In this document: positions 38,261 to 49,261 of the stretch, in pieces
Position numbering within the stretch: the first letter of the stretch is position 1
How the letters are laid out: each line of letters opens with the position of its first letter
From: Narthecium ossifragum
Taxonomy: Eukaryota; Streptophyta; Magnoliopsida; Dioscoreales; Nartheciaceae
Direction: 5' to 3'
Assembly (NCBI GenBank): GCA_963920575.1
Contig: OY986967.1
Location: 18,084,094-18,148,093, forward strand
DNA length: 64,000 nucleotides
Translations under genes and position numbers: made by a program
Notes under the pieces: generated by a model
What the model was told of the DNA's origin: nothing
Databases searched by the model: none
The model's input: only the letters and a program-made list of their open reading frames with translations

Positions 38261-39300
38261 TGAAGGTCCAAGGGGGGGTGAATTAGACTCTTTTGCGAAA
38301 ATGCAATAGATGAAAATTAAGATAGAATGCTAGAAGACTAGTATGCTTATTTAGATATAAAAGCAATAAATAAAGCAAGTAATGAAGATGGAGTTAGGAG
38401 ACTTGCACTAGATTTTATAGTGGTTCAACCAACCTTGCCTACGCCCACTTCACTCAATGTCCTCATTAAGGTTCCACTACTTGTAATCCTTTCTTACAAG
38501 TTTCCCCACCAAGCTTCTGGGCGCTTGGCAACCTTACAACTCCTCCAACAACTGCTGGAGCTCCCCCTCAAGCTTTCGGGTGTTTGAAAACCTTACAAAT
38601 CACTCTAAGCTACTCTTGGAGATCTCTCACAAAGTCTACTTCACAACTTGAAATAGGTTTACAAAGATTTAAGCTCTCAAAAGAAGACTAAAACTTGTTA
38701 TAATGTAAACTAATATCTCCCTTAATCTTACACCAAGTTTGTTGCATTTCCCCATATATACTTGAGCTTTTAGACCTCAAAAAGCAGCTCCCAACGGCCG
38801 CTTTGCGTTTCTGCAACGGCTCTTTAACGGCTAGTTTTCTGACTGGCGGTCGACTGTCGCATCGTCTGCCACATCATCCATCACGTTCTTCTTGAGCCGC
38901 GGTCGATTCACCTATTGACTTTCAAGCTTCACGGTCGACCATCGCATCGACCGTCACATCGTCTGTGAGGCTCTATGAGAAAAAAACACTTTTCAGGGTC
39001 AATGCCTCGTTCGACCTTTGCTTCTCCTCATCAGGTCACATATCCCGCAGTCGACCATCCCATCGACCGTCATGACTTTTATCCTCCGTGGTCGATCTGT
39101 CCATCGTCCGCCAGACTCCACGATCGACCTCTTCTTTTCTTAGCCCGCGGTCGATCCATGCATCGACCGTCAGCTTGATAATTGCTCAAATATGAAAGTT
39201 AAAGCTTGTTTCCAACATATATTCTATCACATATATATATTATCATTTAGGAACATATTGGCATCATCAAAACATCATCAAAACACTATTAGGACTAACA
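38261..39300 (-). mobile_element. Sirevirus-like solo LTR (1,040 bp)
   Basis: It opens TGAAGGTCCAAGGGGGGGTG and closes TTAGGACTAACA on the plus strand, with a perfect CTTTA duplication (38,256-38,260 and 39,301-39,305). The layout matches the LTRs at 45,690 and 54,202 (GGTTCAACC near 38,420, palindromes at 38,847-39,170, TTGGCATCATCAAAAC near the end) but is clearly diverged. It is inserted in family-B copy 1. Confidence 0.8.
38847..39170. repeat. GGTCGAC / ATCGACCGTC array in solo Sirevirus-like LTR
   Basis: Several CGGTCGAY and RTCGACCGTC words, partly decayed (CGACTGTCG, CGACCATCG), in 320 bases. Confidence 0.75.
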
Positions 39301-40082
39301 CTTTATCCCATGAAATCTCTGTTGCACACTACCTGTAATGACAGCCGGTATCGTGTATTCTTAGGTTCTGGTAGGACGGAGTTAGCACTGTAACGAGGAA
39401 GACCCGATCATAGGAAGAGACATTCATATTCTACTAGATTCATAGTTCCATATCTTTCAGTTGAGGTGATTGGGATGTGAATCCCTCAACTGAGTATTGC
39501 ATATACAATTGATAAGAGAAGAACCCAAGTTCGAGCCAGGGATTCCTGAAGCCTAGCCTCTTCCAAATCCTTATTTCATTTGTTAACCTCGCATCATCAT
39601 TAAATTTTCGATCTAACTTTCTTAATTCTTACCCTCTTGATTGTTTTCGATTTATTATTATCTGTGTTTCTGGATCCTTTCTGCTTATCTCTCTGTGGGG
39701 TCGACTTCTCTTATGTTGTACTGCACCGTGACCGCTGTGTGAGACACAATTGAGCAACATCATAATTTCATTTTTATGGAACATATCATACACATACTTC
39801 GAAAGTTATTGGAGCCTTACATATCTATAATTCTTTGCTTGTGCAACAGGATCTCAATTAATAGATTGAATGTGAGGACCCGTTCCTCTATTCCTGTGGC
39901 TCGTCGTGGACCGCGAGGGCAATTTGGTAAATTGCGCCTTGTTGGTTTGTTTCACACCCGCTTGTGCACACACAGACTTTGTGTTGGTGTTTGTGTTTGA
40001 GTAGAATGGCTAGGTGGACCCGGGATCGAAAGATCTAGACTTGGGTTTAGGTTTTAACCCAAGTCTAGCTTCCTGCGTAGAG

Positions 40083-40210
40083 GGATCGATCCTTCCTGGC
40101 CAGGAGGATCGATCGTTCAGCGCCAGGAAGTTGGATCGATCGCACCCCTTGGGCGGACCGATCTGGCCTTGCTAGCCGGATCGATCCGACAAGCCGGTGC
40201 GGATCGATCT
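40083..40210. repeat. GGATCGATCC cluster, first site in family-A LTR
   Basis: Six GATCGATC-type words in about 130 bases, at the same place in the LTR as the cluster at 17,018-17,120 of copy 3. Confidence 0.8.
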
Positions 40211-40787
40211 CACCCCTCCCGAGCGAGCCTCTGTCGGTGGAGTTCGACGGGACGGCCTGGGCGGCCGTCACCTCCCTTGTCAGGAGAGGGAAGACCTTCC
40301 TTCTTTCCCCCCCCCCCCCCTCTCCTGCTTCTCCCCGACCTTATCCTTCTCCCCCTCTCCTTCTCTTCTTCTTTCCCTTCCTCTCCCTTCTCCCGCACGT
40401 GAGCTCTGTTTTTCCCCGTGCCGGCTGAACCTTCCTCGCCGCCGTTCTCCCTCCTTCGGCCGCCGTTTGTGGAGCTTGGAGGCTCGTCGGGACCGCAGCG
40501 GCGTGAGGAAGATCCGAGGTTCGGTTTCGTGGGTTGAAGCTGCGTTGTGGAGGTAGGGTTCCTACTTTAGACTCCGGCATGGTTGGGTGGCTTAAATCCG
40601 GTTTTGGTCTTCATCGGTTTTCCTCGTCTCGTTGGTGTTTTTCCTGGTTTTGGAGGCCTTGGGTAGCTTCCCTTTTCTCTTGGCTACCAGCCCACCAAGT
40701 TTGGTGAGGATTGGTGTTGTTTTTTCGGCCAAGGGCGCCGTCGACGCTGGCCAGAGGCTCTGCTCGGAGCGACCTTTGGTCGAGCGG

Positions 40788-41104
40788 GATCGATCGGTGC
40801 TGCTTGTCGGATCGATCCGAGTGGGTGTCAGATCGATCGAAGCCGCACTCTTGTTGGTTTGTCTTCAGGGGGGGAAGTCGGATCGATCCCGATGCGAGTT
40901 CGGATCGATCCGAGGCCCCCTGAACGATGGCTGTGAGTTGACTAGCCAGATCGATCCAACTGTGTGTTGGATCGATCCGAGGCTAGCCAGATCGATCGGC
41001 GATGGGTTTTATCTTCGCTTTTCCCCTAGCCGGATCGATCCAAGGGTGACTTGGATCGATCCAAGGCTAGTTGGATCGATCCAAGAGCTGGTTGGATCGA
41101 TCCG
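40788..41104. repeat. GGATCGATCC array, second site in family-A LTR
   Basis: About twelve GGATCGATC-type words in 317 bases, 0.92-1.23 kb from the LTR start. In copy 5 the corresponding place holds the GGTCGACC array, so the position is conserved while the core sequence differs. Confidence 0.85.
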
Positions 41105-42331
41105 AGCTGTGCCTGTTTGCTTGTTTGAGGCGGTTTTGCCCGCGGGGCTTGCTTCGTTGGTTTTGTGTCCGGCTTTCTAACTTGCTTAGTTGTATAGTGG
41201 TTAACTGCTGAATGTTTACAGCTTTGTGGTTGAACCGGGAGAGTTGTGACTCCCGGGATTGTGTAGATTAAATGGGCTGGATGTATGCCCTTACTGCTTA
41301 CAATTATCTGTATGCTTCTGTTACTGCTTTGTGGTGAACCGAGGGAGTCATGACCCTCGGGAGTGTTTAGTATAAATGAGCCGAGGGCGTGCCCCTGATT
41401 GGTGCTTGCTTACTGCTTTCTTTATTATATTGTTTATTGCTTTGTGCATGATAGGCATGATAGGTTGATCGTGGGTTGGGGTTGTCCCTAGGACTCCAGG
41501 TTCAAAGACTAAGTTGTGGTTAACGTTACCCCGTTTAGGGTTGTCCTATCTGGGTTGGGGTCCTCCCTGTTGAGACAGGAGAGGTCGACTTGGGTGAGGA
41601 CCTTGAGGGGATAACGTTGGGACGGGTGAGTTCCCGGGTTAGACTTAACCTTTGAACTGGAGTTTAGGGACGTATTGGCCCTATGCTTTAAGTGCTGGGA
41701 GATGGTTGTCGTAACCTCGGATGTCCGACAAGCTTGGAGATCCCGCTTGGAGAGGGGTGTCCTACTGGTAGCGTCGTTGTCCACCCTGCGTCAGGGACTA
41801 TCGGAGTCGGACCACCCCTGAGCAGTGGCCGTCGGAGGACGTACTTTGAACAGGTGCCCTTCGGGTTATTGACGGGATTTATGGGATCCTTGGCAGGCCT
41901 CAGCACTTGGCATAGAGTTAGTACAGTTGGTGTCGCCTTCCCTTGTGAGAGTCGTAGAGTAGAACCCTGCTGAGCTTTGGCTCATTCCTACCTGGACCGT
42001 TTGTTTGCAGGTACAGCTACCAGCGCTTCTCCTGCGGGCCACCGGTGTTCGTCTTGCGGTAGCGCGTCGCCAGCCGACCATGTCTGAGGGCCAGGACGGC
42101 TTCATCTGTGCTTTTGCGGAGACCTCTAAAGATGTAATTTCTTTTTGTTAAATTGTAAATGTTGTAAACTGTATAACTCTGATGTATGTAAACGTTTTGT
42201 TATAGTAGTTTGTTAACTTTATTTCCGCCCTTTATGTTATTATTATCTGTCTCCGTTGTTGGTTGTCAGTAGATGTAGGTTTCCCCCTCGTGTCCCGGTC
42301 CGGGAAGGGTTTCCTAGGCCGGGGCGCAACA

Positions 42332-43029
42332 TTGAACATTCGATGGTAGATGGGAATTTGCGTGGATAACAACTGTGCAGTTGTGCTCCATTTACATATA
42401 TTTTTCTGGGAGTTCAAGCTTGTATTTGATTTATTTTTGGTGTTTTACAGGGATGTGGAATGTGCCACAGCTTTCAACAAAGGTCAAACCATAATTATTT
42501 TGAACTTTTCATTTGTCTCCTTGTGTTGAAGATACGAGTGAAAGAGTGGGTAGTCTATTAAGTAAGATGACTTATATCTGTTAACGAGATGCTCAAGTTT
42601 TAATCCTTTTGTGCCCAGGGGTATTGAACACAGTTGATCACATGATCTAACACTTGTGTATCATAACATTTATGTTAGTTTAATTTTAAATTATTTATAA
42701 TGAGTATTTCTATATGGACAACCTTTATGAATCGAGCTATGTGAGTTTACTGTCATTGATCAATAGAATGATTTCCAGCATTCAAAGATTTTGAAACATT
42801 ATGTGGCCTCATTTGAAAATAAACAATTACGTATTAGCAGCCAGAAGTATACATTTATTCACTTCATTTGAATAAAAATCTGCTTAAAATTAGCTAATGT
42901 AATTAAAAGTGGTTTGCACGTGCTAAACCAATAGTTTATACTAAATGGTGCCACATGGAGACAATCGAAGGCACAAGGGTTAAACGGGTGCTATCTAAGT
43001 CACTAATGCTACAAGAAGCCATTCAATGG
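42332..43029. other. AT-rich region without recognised features
   Basis: After the TTGAA repeat nothing recognisable is seen. A short block ending in TTTTACAG and starting GGATGTGGAATGTGCC (about 42,450) has an acceptor-like edge but no supported coding frame. Confidence 0.4.
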
Positions 43030-43248
43030 ATGAGATTGGTTCTAGCAAACACAAGCAACATATATGGGTCCGTGTGTGCATCTAATGTGGGTGAACCAAC
43101 CGCAGAAGGGATAATTTACCAAATTTCCCCCATAACCCCAAGGATCAACAAAAATCGCAAAATAAGACAAACCAAGCAAATCAAGCCAACCAAGCTCTCG
43201 AGCCCGACCTATGCGGCCAAACCAGGTCTAGAGGTATGGATCCTCACA
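43030..43248 (-). mobile_element. LTR family A, 5'-end fragment
   Basis: It ends ATGGATCCTCACA on the plus strand, the reversed family start, preceded by the reversed opening block (GGGATAATTTACCAAATT at about 43,108). The left side fades out near 43,030, so only the first 220 bases or so of the LTR remain. Confidence 0.6.
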
Positions 43249-43506
43249 TATATTGATCTCCTATGGTCACTTAACCTCTTAGGGTGCGTTTGGCAACTCG
43301 GAATCTGATGAATGAGTTGAATGAGATAAATGAGGAATGAGTTGAATCTAGTGATTCTCTGGATTCCGGTTCTGTTGTTTGGTTAGTCTGTGTGGAATGA
43401 GTTTGGTTTATCTGGTATGAATGAGCTAAATCTGCTAATTCAGTGGATCCTAGTGTTTGGTTCATAAATATCTGAATTGGAATCGAATGCATTTTCATAG
43501 CATATT
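43249..43506. other. Short non-coding segment with MITE-like start
   Basis: From about 43,279 the phrase GGGTGCGTTTGGCAACTCGG resembles the tips of plant DNA-transposon MITEs. No right-hand partner is found before the next LTR end. Confidence 0.25.
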
Positions 43507-44305
43507 TGTCACGCCTTGAACCAGAAAACCCATTCGGACTGGGATGTGAGCCAACTAACCTATTTAAAACAACCACATCGAATAATTTAATCCATAAATT
43601 CCCAAGATAATTTCGGCAGAGTCTCCTCTATTAATTAAGTACACGAATCTGGGCAATTTATTTTCTGGCGCACTTACATTATAAGACTTAAACAACAAAA
43701 TACACAATTTTGATCAATGAATAAAATTGACATTCTAATACAGTACAACTTCAATTTGTACAAACTTATACAGATCCTCAAATGCAAACATGTATAATAC
43801 ATTCAAATCTTCAAGGAGGAAAATTATACATTTAAGACTATCCAGATGACAAGCTAAATGTCAAAATCCTCTAACACCTCTAGAACTAAAATTCCTGTCA
43901 ACCATCAATTCCTGCCAACCAATCATTTCCCAAAACTAAAACAACAATCTCAGCTTTAACTCTCTAAATAAACAACAAAGTTCCCAACTTTCAAACTCCT
44001 GTAAAGAAAGAAAAAGGCTACAAAAGCAAGCAAGCAAAGTACACAAACCCTTTTTGGGTTTAAAAGAGAGCTAAGATCAAGTATATATAGTGCAAAGAAG
44101 TAGTAGTCAAAGCTTCTAACAAACACAAGTTAGTACAAAGCTTGCAACATCTACTAATTGTTGTCATCTATTGAACAAAGCGGCAATACCCATGAGATAT
44201 AATTAATTACCAACTTATACACGCCTCATGGTTGGCCCTTTATCCCAATAACTCAACAAAAGTAGTAATTAGTTTAAAATTAGAAACTTGTCTTCATTTT
44301 TGAAA
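43507..44305 (-). mobile_element. Family-A-like LTR 3'-end fragment (tentative)
   Basis: It opens TGTCACGCCTTGAACCAG, then AAAACCCATTCGGA, a variant of the reversed family-A end. Similarity to other copies fades within a few hundred bases. The right part to 44,305 has no recognisable gene and ends in the 10-bp MULE target duplication. Confidence 0.4.
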
Positions 44306-44412
44306 GGGCAAATAACACTTTACTACCATGTAATTGAGGAAATGTTCAGTTTGGACCCTATGTTTTAAAACCGTACAAAATGAACCATATGTTACCAAAA
44401 CCATTCGATTTA

Positions 44413-45170
44413 CTACCAAACGCCCAACGGCGTTGACTCAGTAGATGGAAAATTGTTATTTGCCATTTTTTCATTTTTTTCAGCCTTTTGTCTCCGTCGT
44501 GGCTCCTCCTCGTCCTCTTCGCTTAGCCGTCCTCTGCCTTCATCTGCCCCTCTTCCACCGTCTCCGCCGCCATCACCGCCATCGTAGACGATCGTTAGAC
44601 ACACCACCTCCGCCCCGCTGCCACCAGCGCATGCGAAGTAGTTTTCTATAGGCAGCTTCATCTCAGCGCCGCCCTTGAAGCGCAGGGACAGCTCTAGCAA
44701 CTCCACCTCCTTTTGTGTCCCGGTTGGCAGCTCGAAGCATGGGCGCAACCCGGTTGATATTTCCACTGCTTCCGCCCGCTGGTACCGCTTGCCTACTGCG
44801 GCCGCCAATCCCTCCGCCAGGGGCTCGAAAGCCGCCGGAGCCATGTAGGTGAACGTCATCGCGAAGTCCACGATCAGCCCACAGTTCCCATCTAATCCGG
44901 GAACCAACGACTCCCTCGGTATCTTCACACTCTTCCCGCTGACCATCACCTTCTTCAACTCCACGAAGTAGTACACAACAAACACCGAGTCGTTCCCAGC
45001 GTTGCGATTCTTTATAAAAGGAGTGAAGCGGGTTCCATCGGAGGAGTCCTTCGAGACAGGATCGAGGACAACGGTGTCGGAGACACTATCGTCGTCGAAT
45101 CGGCGGGAGACAAGGCAATTGAGTGGGTCAGCCCGGCGAGGGATGGGGAGATGGTAGAGAGGAAAGGCGT
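44413..45170 (-). pseudogene. Captured aspartic protease (pepsin A1 family) C-lobe fragment
   Basis: The translated minus strand matches the C-terminal lobe of plant nepenthesin-like aspartic proteases: NCLVSRRFDDD, TRFTPFIKN, VYYFVELKKVMVSGKSVKIP, MAPAAFEPLAEGLAAAVGKR, FKGGAEMKLPIENYF, VCLTIVYD. The lobe's catalytic motif, normally DSGT, is DFAM here, so the Asp stays but the Ser-Gly-Thr context is lost. Upstream of about 45,120 the frame is disturbed, the N-lobe with the first DTGS is absent, and the usual C-terminal ILGNFQQQ is replaced by low-complexity Gly/Glu/Arg. It lies between MULE TIRs and is truncated by the family-A LTR at 45,180. Not expected to be active. Confidence 0.75.
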
Positions 45171-45689
45171 CGATGGCCCTATCACGCCCCGACCCAGAAA
45201 ACCCATCCAGATCGAGGCGTAAGCTACCTAAACCTACTTACAACATTCATAGACGCACAATATATAACTGCTACGAATTTGAATCCAGATCACAAAAAAA
45301 TTTTCTGCGGAATCTCCTTTATAATCGTAGCACAAGAAATCTGTATAATTTACAATTTTACAACTTCAACTTATACAATGACACCACAGTAAATAGCTAA
45401 TTATTACATTCCTCAATATCTACATTAAAGAATATTATAACATTTCTCAAATACAACTGAATTAATTATCATCCAATTCCATCCTCAAATACATCGTGTT
45501 ATACCTCAATTTATACATCATAATATAAAACTGTAATGAATATGTATAAAGCTCCTCGAAGCTCCACGTCCTCGATCACCTCTGGCATGTCACGCCATCT
45601 TCTATAAGAACACCTGAAAGAAGAAACTGCATCGACCTGCATCGCCGATGCAGCCCAGGTAGGGTGAGCAACAATGCCCAGTAAGGTTC

Positions 45690-46859
45690 TGATGGTCCAA
45701 GAGGGGGGTGAATTGGACTCTTTTCGAAAAACTAGATTGATGAAAAATTCAGATAAAAGGGGATCTAACAGCTAGAATGCTTGTAAACAAAATGAAACTT
45801 AACTATAATAGCATGCAAGCATTAACTGAAAGAAGAGTAAGAGAGATGACACCGATTTATAGTGGTTCGACCCAACTCTTGGTCTACGTCCACTTCTCTC
45901 AAGGCTCCCCTTGAGGTTCCACTACTTGCAAATCCCTTACAAGCTTTTCCTCCAAGCTTTCTGGTGCTTGGTGACCTTACAATCACAGCCACTTGCTGTT
46001 TGAACAACTCTCAAGATACTTCTTCACACTTGAAGAAGGTTTACAAAGGTTTTAGCTCAAGGAGAATAAGTAGAAATCTTTCCTAGAACTTGCTCAAATG
46101 ATCTCAATAATAATGATAAAAGTTGTGGCAAGTTTACATGAAGAGACTACTTATAGATGGGCTTCAACCAGCTCAACAAGAAGCCCCAACGGCTCCCTGC
46201 AACTCTCCAACGGCTAGTTTTTTACTCTGCGCGCTCCTGGCGGTCGATCCGTCCATCGTCCGTCACGTATAAAAAACTCAGCCTCTTTGGTCGACGGTCG
46301 ATCCACGCATCGTCCGTCGCTCTCACGGTCGACCGTGACATCGACCGTCACATCGTCCGTGAGCATCTGTTGAGAAGATCGCTTCCCAGGGTCGATGCTC
46401 CGATCGACCGTCGCTCCTTGAGTTTTCTTCATATATGCGCCACGGTCGACCGCCACATCGACCGTCGCATCGACCGTCCGTCTCTGTGAAGAAAAATGCT
46501 TCTCAGGGTCGATGCATCGATCGACCGTCGCATCTTCACATTCTTCATTAATGCGCCACGGTCGACCGCCACATCGACCGTCGCATCGTCCGTGAGCCTC
46601 TGTCAAGAAAAACGCTTCCGATGGTCGATGCACCGATCGACCGTCGCGTCAATACGCACATGGCCAAGTGTGAAGCATTCATCACGGTCGATCCATGGAT
46701 CGACCGTCCCATTCCCACGGTCGATCCTTGCATCGATCGTGAGTACAAAATAGCTTGAATATTGAATTTAATATCTCCAATTAAAGGGGTAATAATATTA
46801 AACATATATTTTATCATTTAATATATATTGGCATCATCAAAACAAGGTTTGGATCAACA
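45690..46859 (-). repeat. 3' LTR of the Sirevirus-type element
   Basis: Plus-strand tips are TGATGGTCCAAGAG and TTTGGATCAACA. The palindrome array is at 46,241-46,740. A TATA word (CATCTATAAGTAG on the minus strand, about 46,147-46,160) lies about 80 bases downstream of the array in element direction, implying transcription starts shortly after it. Confidence 0.9.
46241..46740. repeat. GGTCGATCC / ATCGACCGTC palindrome array (3' LTR)
   Basis: About twenty CGGTCGAY and RTCGACCGTC words in 500 bases, many paired as inverted arms 5-15 bases apart, for example CACGGTCGATCC, then ATGG, then ATCGACCGTC at about 46,683. Confidence 0.9.
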
Positions 46860-46874
46860 ATCTCCCCCTTTTTG
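46860..46874 (-). other. Polypurine tract of the Sirevirus-type element
   Basis: The minus strand reads CAAAAAGGGGGAGAT directly before the LTR start TGTTGATCC. This is the primer site for plus-strand DNA synthesis. A second similar tract (GCCAAAGGGGGAGA, minus strand, 47,331-47,343) lies 470 bases further inside; duplicated tracts are described for Sireviruses. Confidence 0.85.
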
Positions 46875-47381
46875 ATGATGACAATCCTTTTAAATGTGAT
46901 GATAAAATATCTTGACTCCTCCTTAATCAATGCATCCTTTTCTTTCAAAAAATATGTTCTAAAGTCAATTTTCAAGATGCACACAAGTCATATATCTTTA
47001 AAATGATATTAAAAATTCCATTTAAGATATGTTGACATAATAGTTTGGATTTTAGCATGTTCACTTCTTTTCAATAATGATATTTATGCTTTCATGAAGT
47101 GATTTCATATGGAATTATAACATAGTAACATTGTATTGATACATCAAGCAATTATCCAAACACAACTTCATTTCATTCAAAAGGTTCCAACATTTCCATA
47201 CAACTTCCATTCAAAATCATTTGGAAAACTTTGAACTTACAAGACTTTCAATTCAAAACAAAGTTTTTCAAAATACAAAAGTAAGAAATGTAGAAATGTA
47301 GGGCTTTGACATTCATCACACTTCACTTTTTCTCCCCCTTTGGCATTATCAAAAAGAGGTAAGGAGGATTAGGATCAATCA

Positions 47382-48598
47382 CTAGAGGCTTTCTGAAGGA
47401 GTGCTAGGTGGAAATTCAGTCTTGATGTAGGTGAAGATCTCATCAAGTTGCTGAGACACTTTGGCTTGATCTCCGGTGATGTTCGCTTGGGAAGTCTTGA
47501 TGTCTTCTAGACTCATTTCCATTCTCCCCATTCTAGCTTCAAGATCATCAAGCCTTTGTGCCGTGGTTCGACGAACTCGGCTACTAGAGGCTTCTCCCTG
47601 ATGTTCTTCAAGCAAAGGCTCTCCCCCTATATTTTCTTCTCCATGCTCTTCTTGAGGCTCATCATCCTCATCGGCACTTAGCTGAGGCCAAGCGAGGCCT
47701 AAAGCTCGTTTGGCGGCCTTCATCCTCTTGTAGGTGGATTTGTTGAAGGGTTGGGAAAGGGGTTTGCGTTCATCCTCGGCTAGGTTTAGGGTGAGGGCTT
47801 GGAAAATGTTTGTAAGGAGCCCCCCAAAAGGAAGTGATTGCCTAGCATTTAGATTTAGCATTTCCTTGATAATTAGATAGCCTAGGTTAAGAGGTTTTCT
47901 CCTAACCATGCAAGAAAGAACATAGGCATGGATAGGTTTCAAATTATCATGATGGCCAAGCTTGGGAAATAGGTTTGTTCCTAGGAAGTGGGCAAGCTCC
48001 CTAAATTGTTGGTTGAGGCTATTTAGTTCTCAACTAGTAGAGGCTTGAGGATTGCCTTTCTCCCTAGTTTATCATGATCAGCTCTATTTAGATCCTCATG
48101 GGAAGTGAAGTAAATGCACTCTCCTGAATTAGGTGCATTAAGTAGCTCATTTAACCATTCTATGTTAATTTTGATTTCATTACCATAGACATAGCTAGTA
48201 ATGGCTACATATCCCTCATCATCTATATCCTCACTCATATTGCAATAAAAATACCTAATCATTTCAGGATAGATGTATTGAGGCATCTCTAGGAATTTGT
48301 CCCATCCCATATCAGTGAAGAATCTCTCAACTACATGTTTTTTGTTTAAGGGCAATTGTAAGGCTCTACCCGAGACTACGAACTTATCCTTAAAATCAGG
48401 CCAGGATTTATACCTCTCCATATCTAGGAAGAAGTACTCGTCGTAGGAGGGGGTAGGTTGAGGATTGGATGAAGAACCTCCTTGAGTTCCTTTAGCTTTC
48501 TTGGACCCGGCTTGCTTCTTTGGTGCTGCCTTCTTCCGTTTCCCAGGTGAACTTGGTTCCTCAGGTGGTGGAGGGCCAACATTCTTAGTACGAGGCAT
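47382..48598 (-). pseudogene. Extra ORF downstream of pol (plant transposon protein domain), frameshifted
   Basis: Two open pieces, 48,598-48,023 (191 aa) and 47,942-47,382 (186 aa), lie in different frames but read as one protein of about 400 residues with a single small indel near 48,025. The N-terminus is Pro/Lys-rich (MPRTKNVGPPPPEEPSSPGK), likely disordered or nuclear. The middle (WPDFKDKFVVSGRALQL, VERFFTDMGWDKF, then NLFPKLGHHDN and NLGYLIIKEML) resembles the 'putative plant transposon protein' domain (Pfam PF20167, from memory). The C-terminus is a predicted coiled coil (RLDDLEARMGRMEMSLEDIK). In Sireviruses this position can hold an envelope-like ORF; I see no signal peptide or membrane segment here. 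Function unknown. Confidence 0.65.
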
Positions 48599-48794
48599 CT
48601 CCAGCTTGTTAGGGTTTTGAGTGGGGAAGAGGAGATCGGCTTGAGAGAGAGGAGGAGGAGCTTGGCGGACGTTTTGAGGACTTAGGGCACGGTCGAACCA
48701 GGGAGATGAATGAAGGGTGATCGGGAGTTATAAGGGGAGATTTGAGTGGAAAATACGAAAAAGCCCCGACTTAAGTTGTCACACGGGCCGTGGC

Positions 48795-49050
48795 GGTCGA
48801 CCGTAGGAACTTGGCGGTCGACCGTCGCGAGCATTGTGTTTAAAAAGAACGTCGCACGGTCGATCCGAATACTTGGCGGTCGACCGTCGCACATATTTTG
48901 TCGCACGGTCGATCCAACGAAGTTGGCGGTCGACCGTGGCACACAATGGGTCTGAAAGTTACATCCCACGGTCGATCCGAGAACTTTGCGGTCGACCGTC
49001 CAGTGCGAAGGTACGCACGGTCGACCGTCAAGAAGGCTGGATCGACCGTC
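48795..49050. repeat. Palindrome array between pol and the extra ORF
   Basis: Perfect GGTCGACC cores occur at 48,795, 48,816, 48,878 and 48,928 and again near 48,990 and 49,020. They alternate with ACGGTCGATCC words about 10-12 bases before them, so each pair can form a hairpin. The array is internal, not in the LTR, and lies just upstream of the extra ORF in element direction. Confidence 0.9.
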
Positions 49051-49261
49051 ATCCCCAGAAAGTGAGTTTTGAAATTCAATTTAAAATCATTTTTAAATCA
49101 AAACATCACAAATCTTTGCAAGCACGTGTAACTAAATATTATGGGACAAAAATCACTCATTAATCATAATATTAACTTAATTTACCAAAATTGAGCATTC
49201 AAGTAGAATATGGTATGAAAAGCAGTTAAAGAGGTGACCATACCTTTTCCTTTTAGCTCCT

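Larger units (their letters stand above)
25302..39746 (+). mobile_element. LTR family B, copy 1: solo LTR, heavily interrupted
   Basis: It starts TGATGAGTACATGA at 25,302 and ends TGTGTGAGACA at 39,746, flanked by a perfect CAATT duplication (25,297-25,301 and 39,747-39,751). The LTR itself is 25,302-26,201, 38,062-38,260 and 39,306-39,746, about 1,540 bp, agreeing with the uninterrupted 1,555-bp copy 2. The shared phrase TCTGGAGAATTTTATGGTTC supports the match. It holds palindromes (25,694-25,950), then a TATA box (TTATAAATAG, 26,011). No coding part remains, so it is a solo LTR, split by a family-A LTR and a Sirevirus-like LTR. Confidence 0.8.
39871..42331 (+). mobile_element. LTR family A, copy 7: solo LTR (2,461 bp)
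   Basis: It starts TGTGAGGACCCGTTCC and ends GGCCGGGGCGCAACA, with a perfect TTGAA duplication (39,866-39,870 and 42,332-42,336). It carries two palindrome clusters, 40,083-40,210 and 40,788-41,104, a 14-C run at about 40,307, and GTAGAGTAGAACCCTGCTGA at 41,951. Open frames across the CT-rich part are not credible as genes. Confidence 0.85.

Noticed and set aside
48795..49050. Regularly spaced palindromic repeats resembling a CRISPR array
   Set aside because: The repeats are short (8-12 bases), the spacers are uneven and themselves similar, and the array is inside a plant retrotransposon with no cas genes. The resemblance is superficial.
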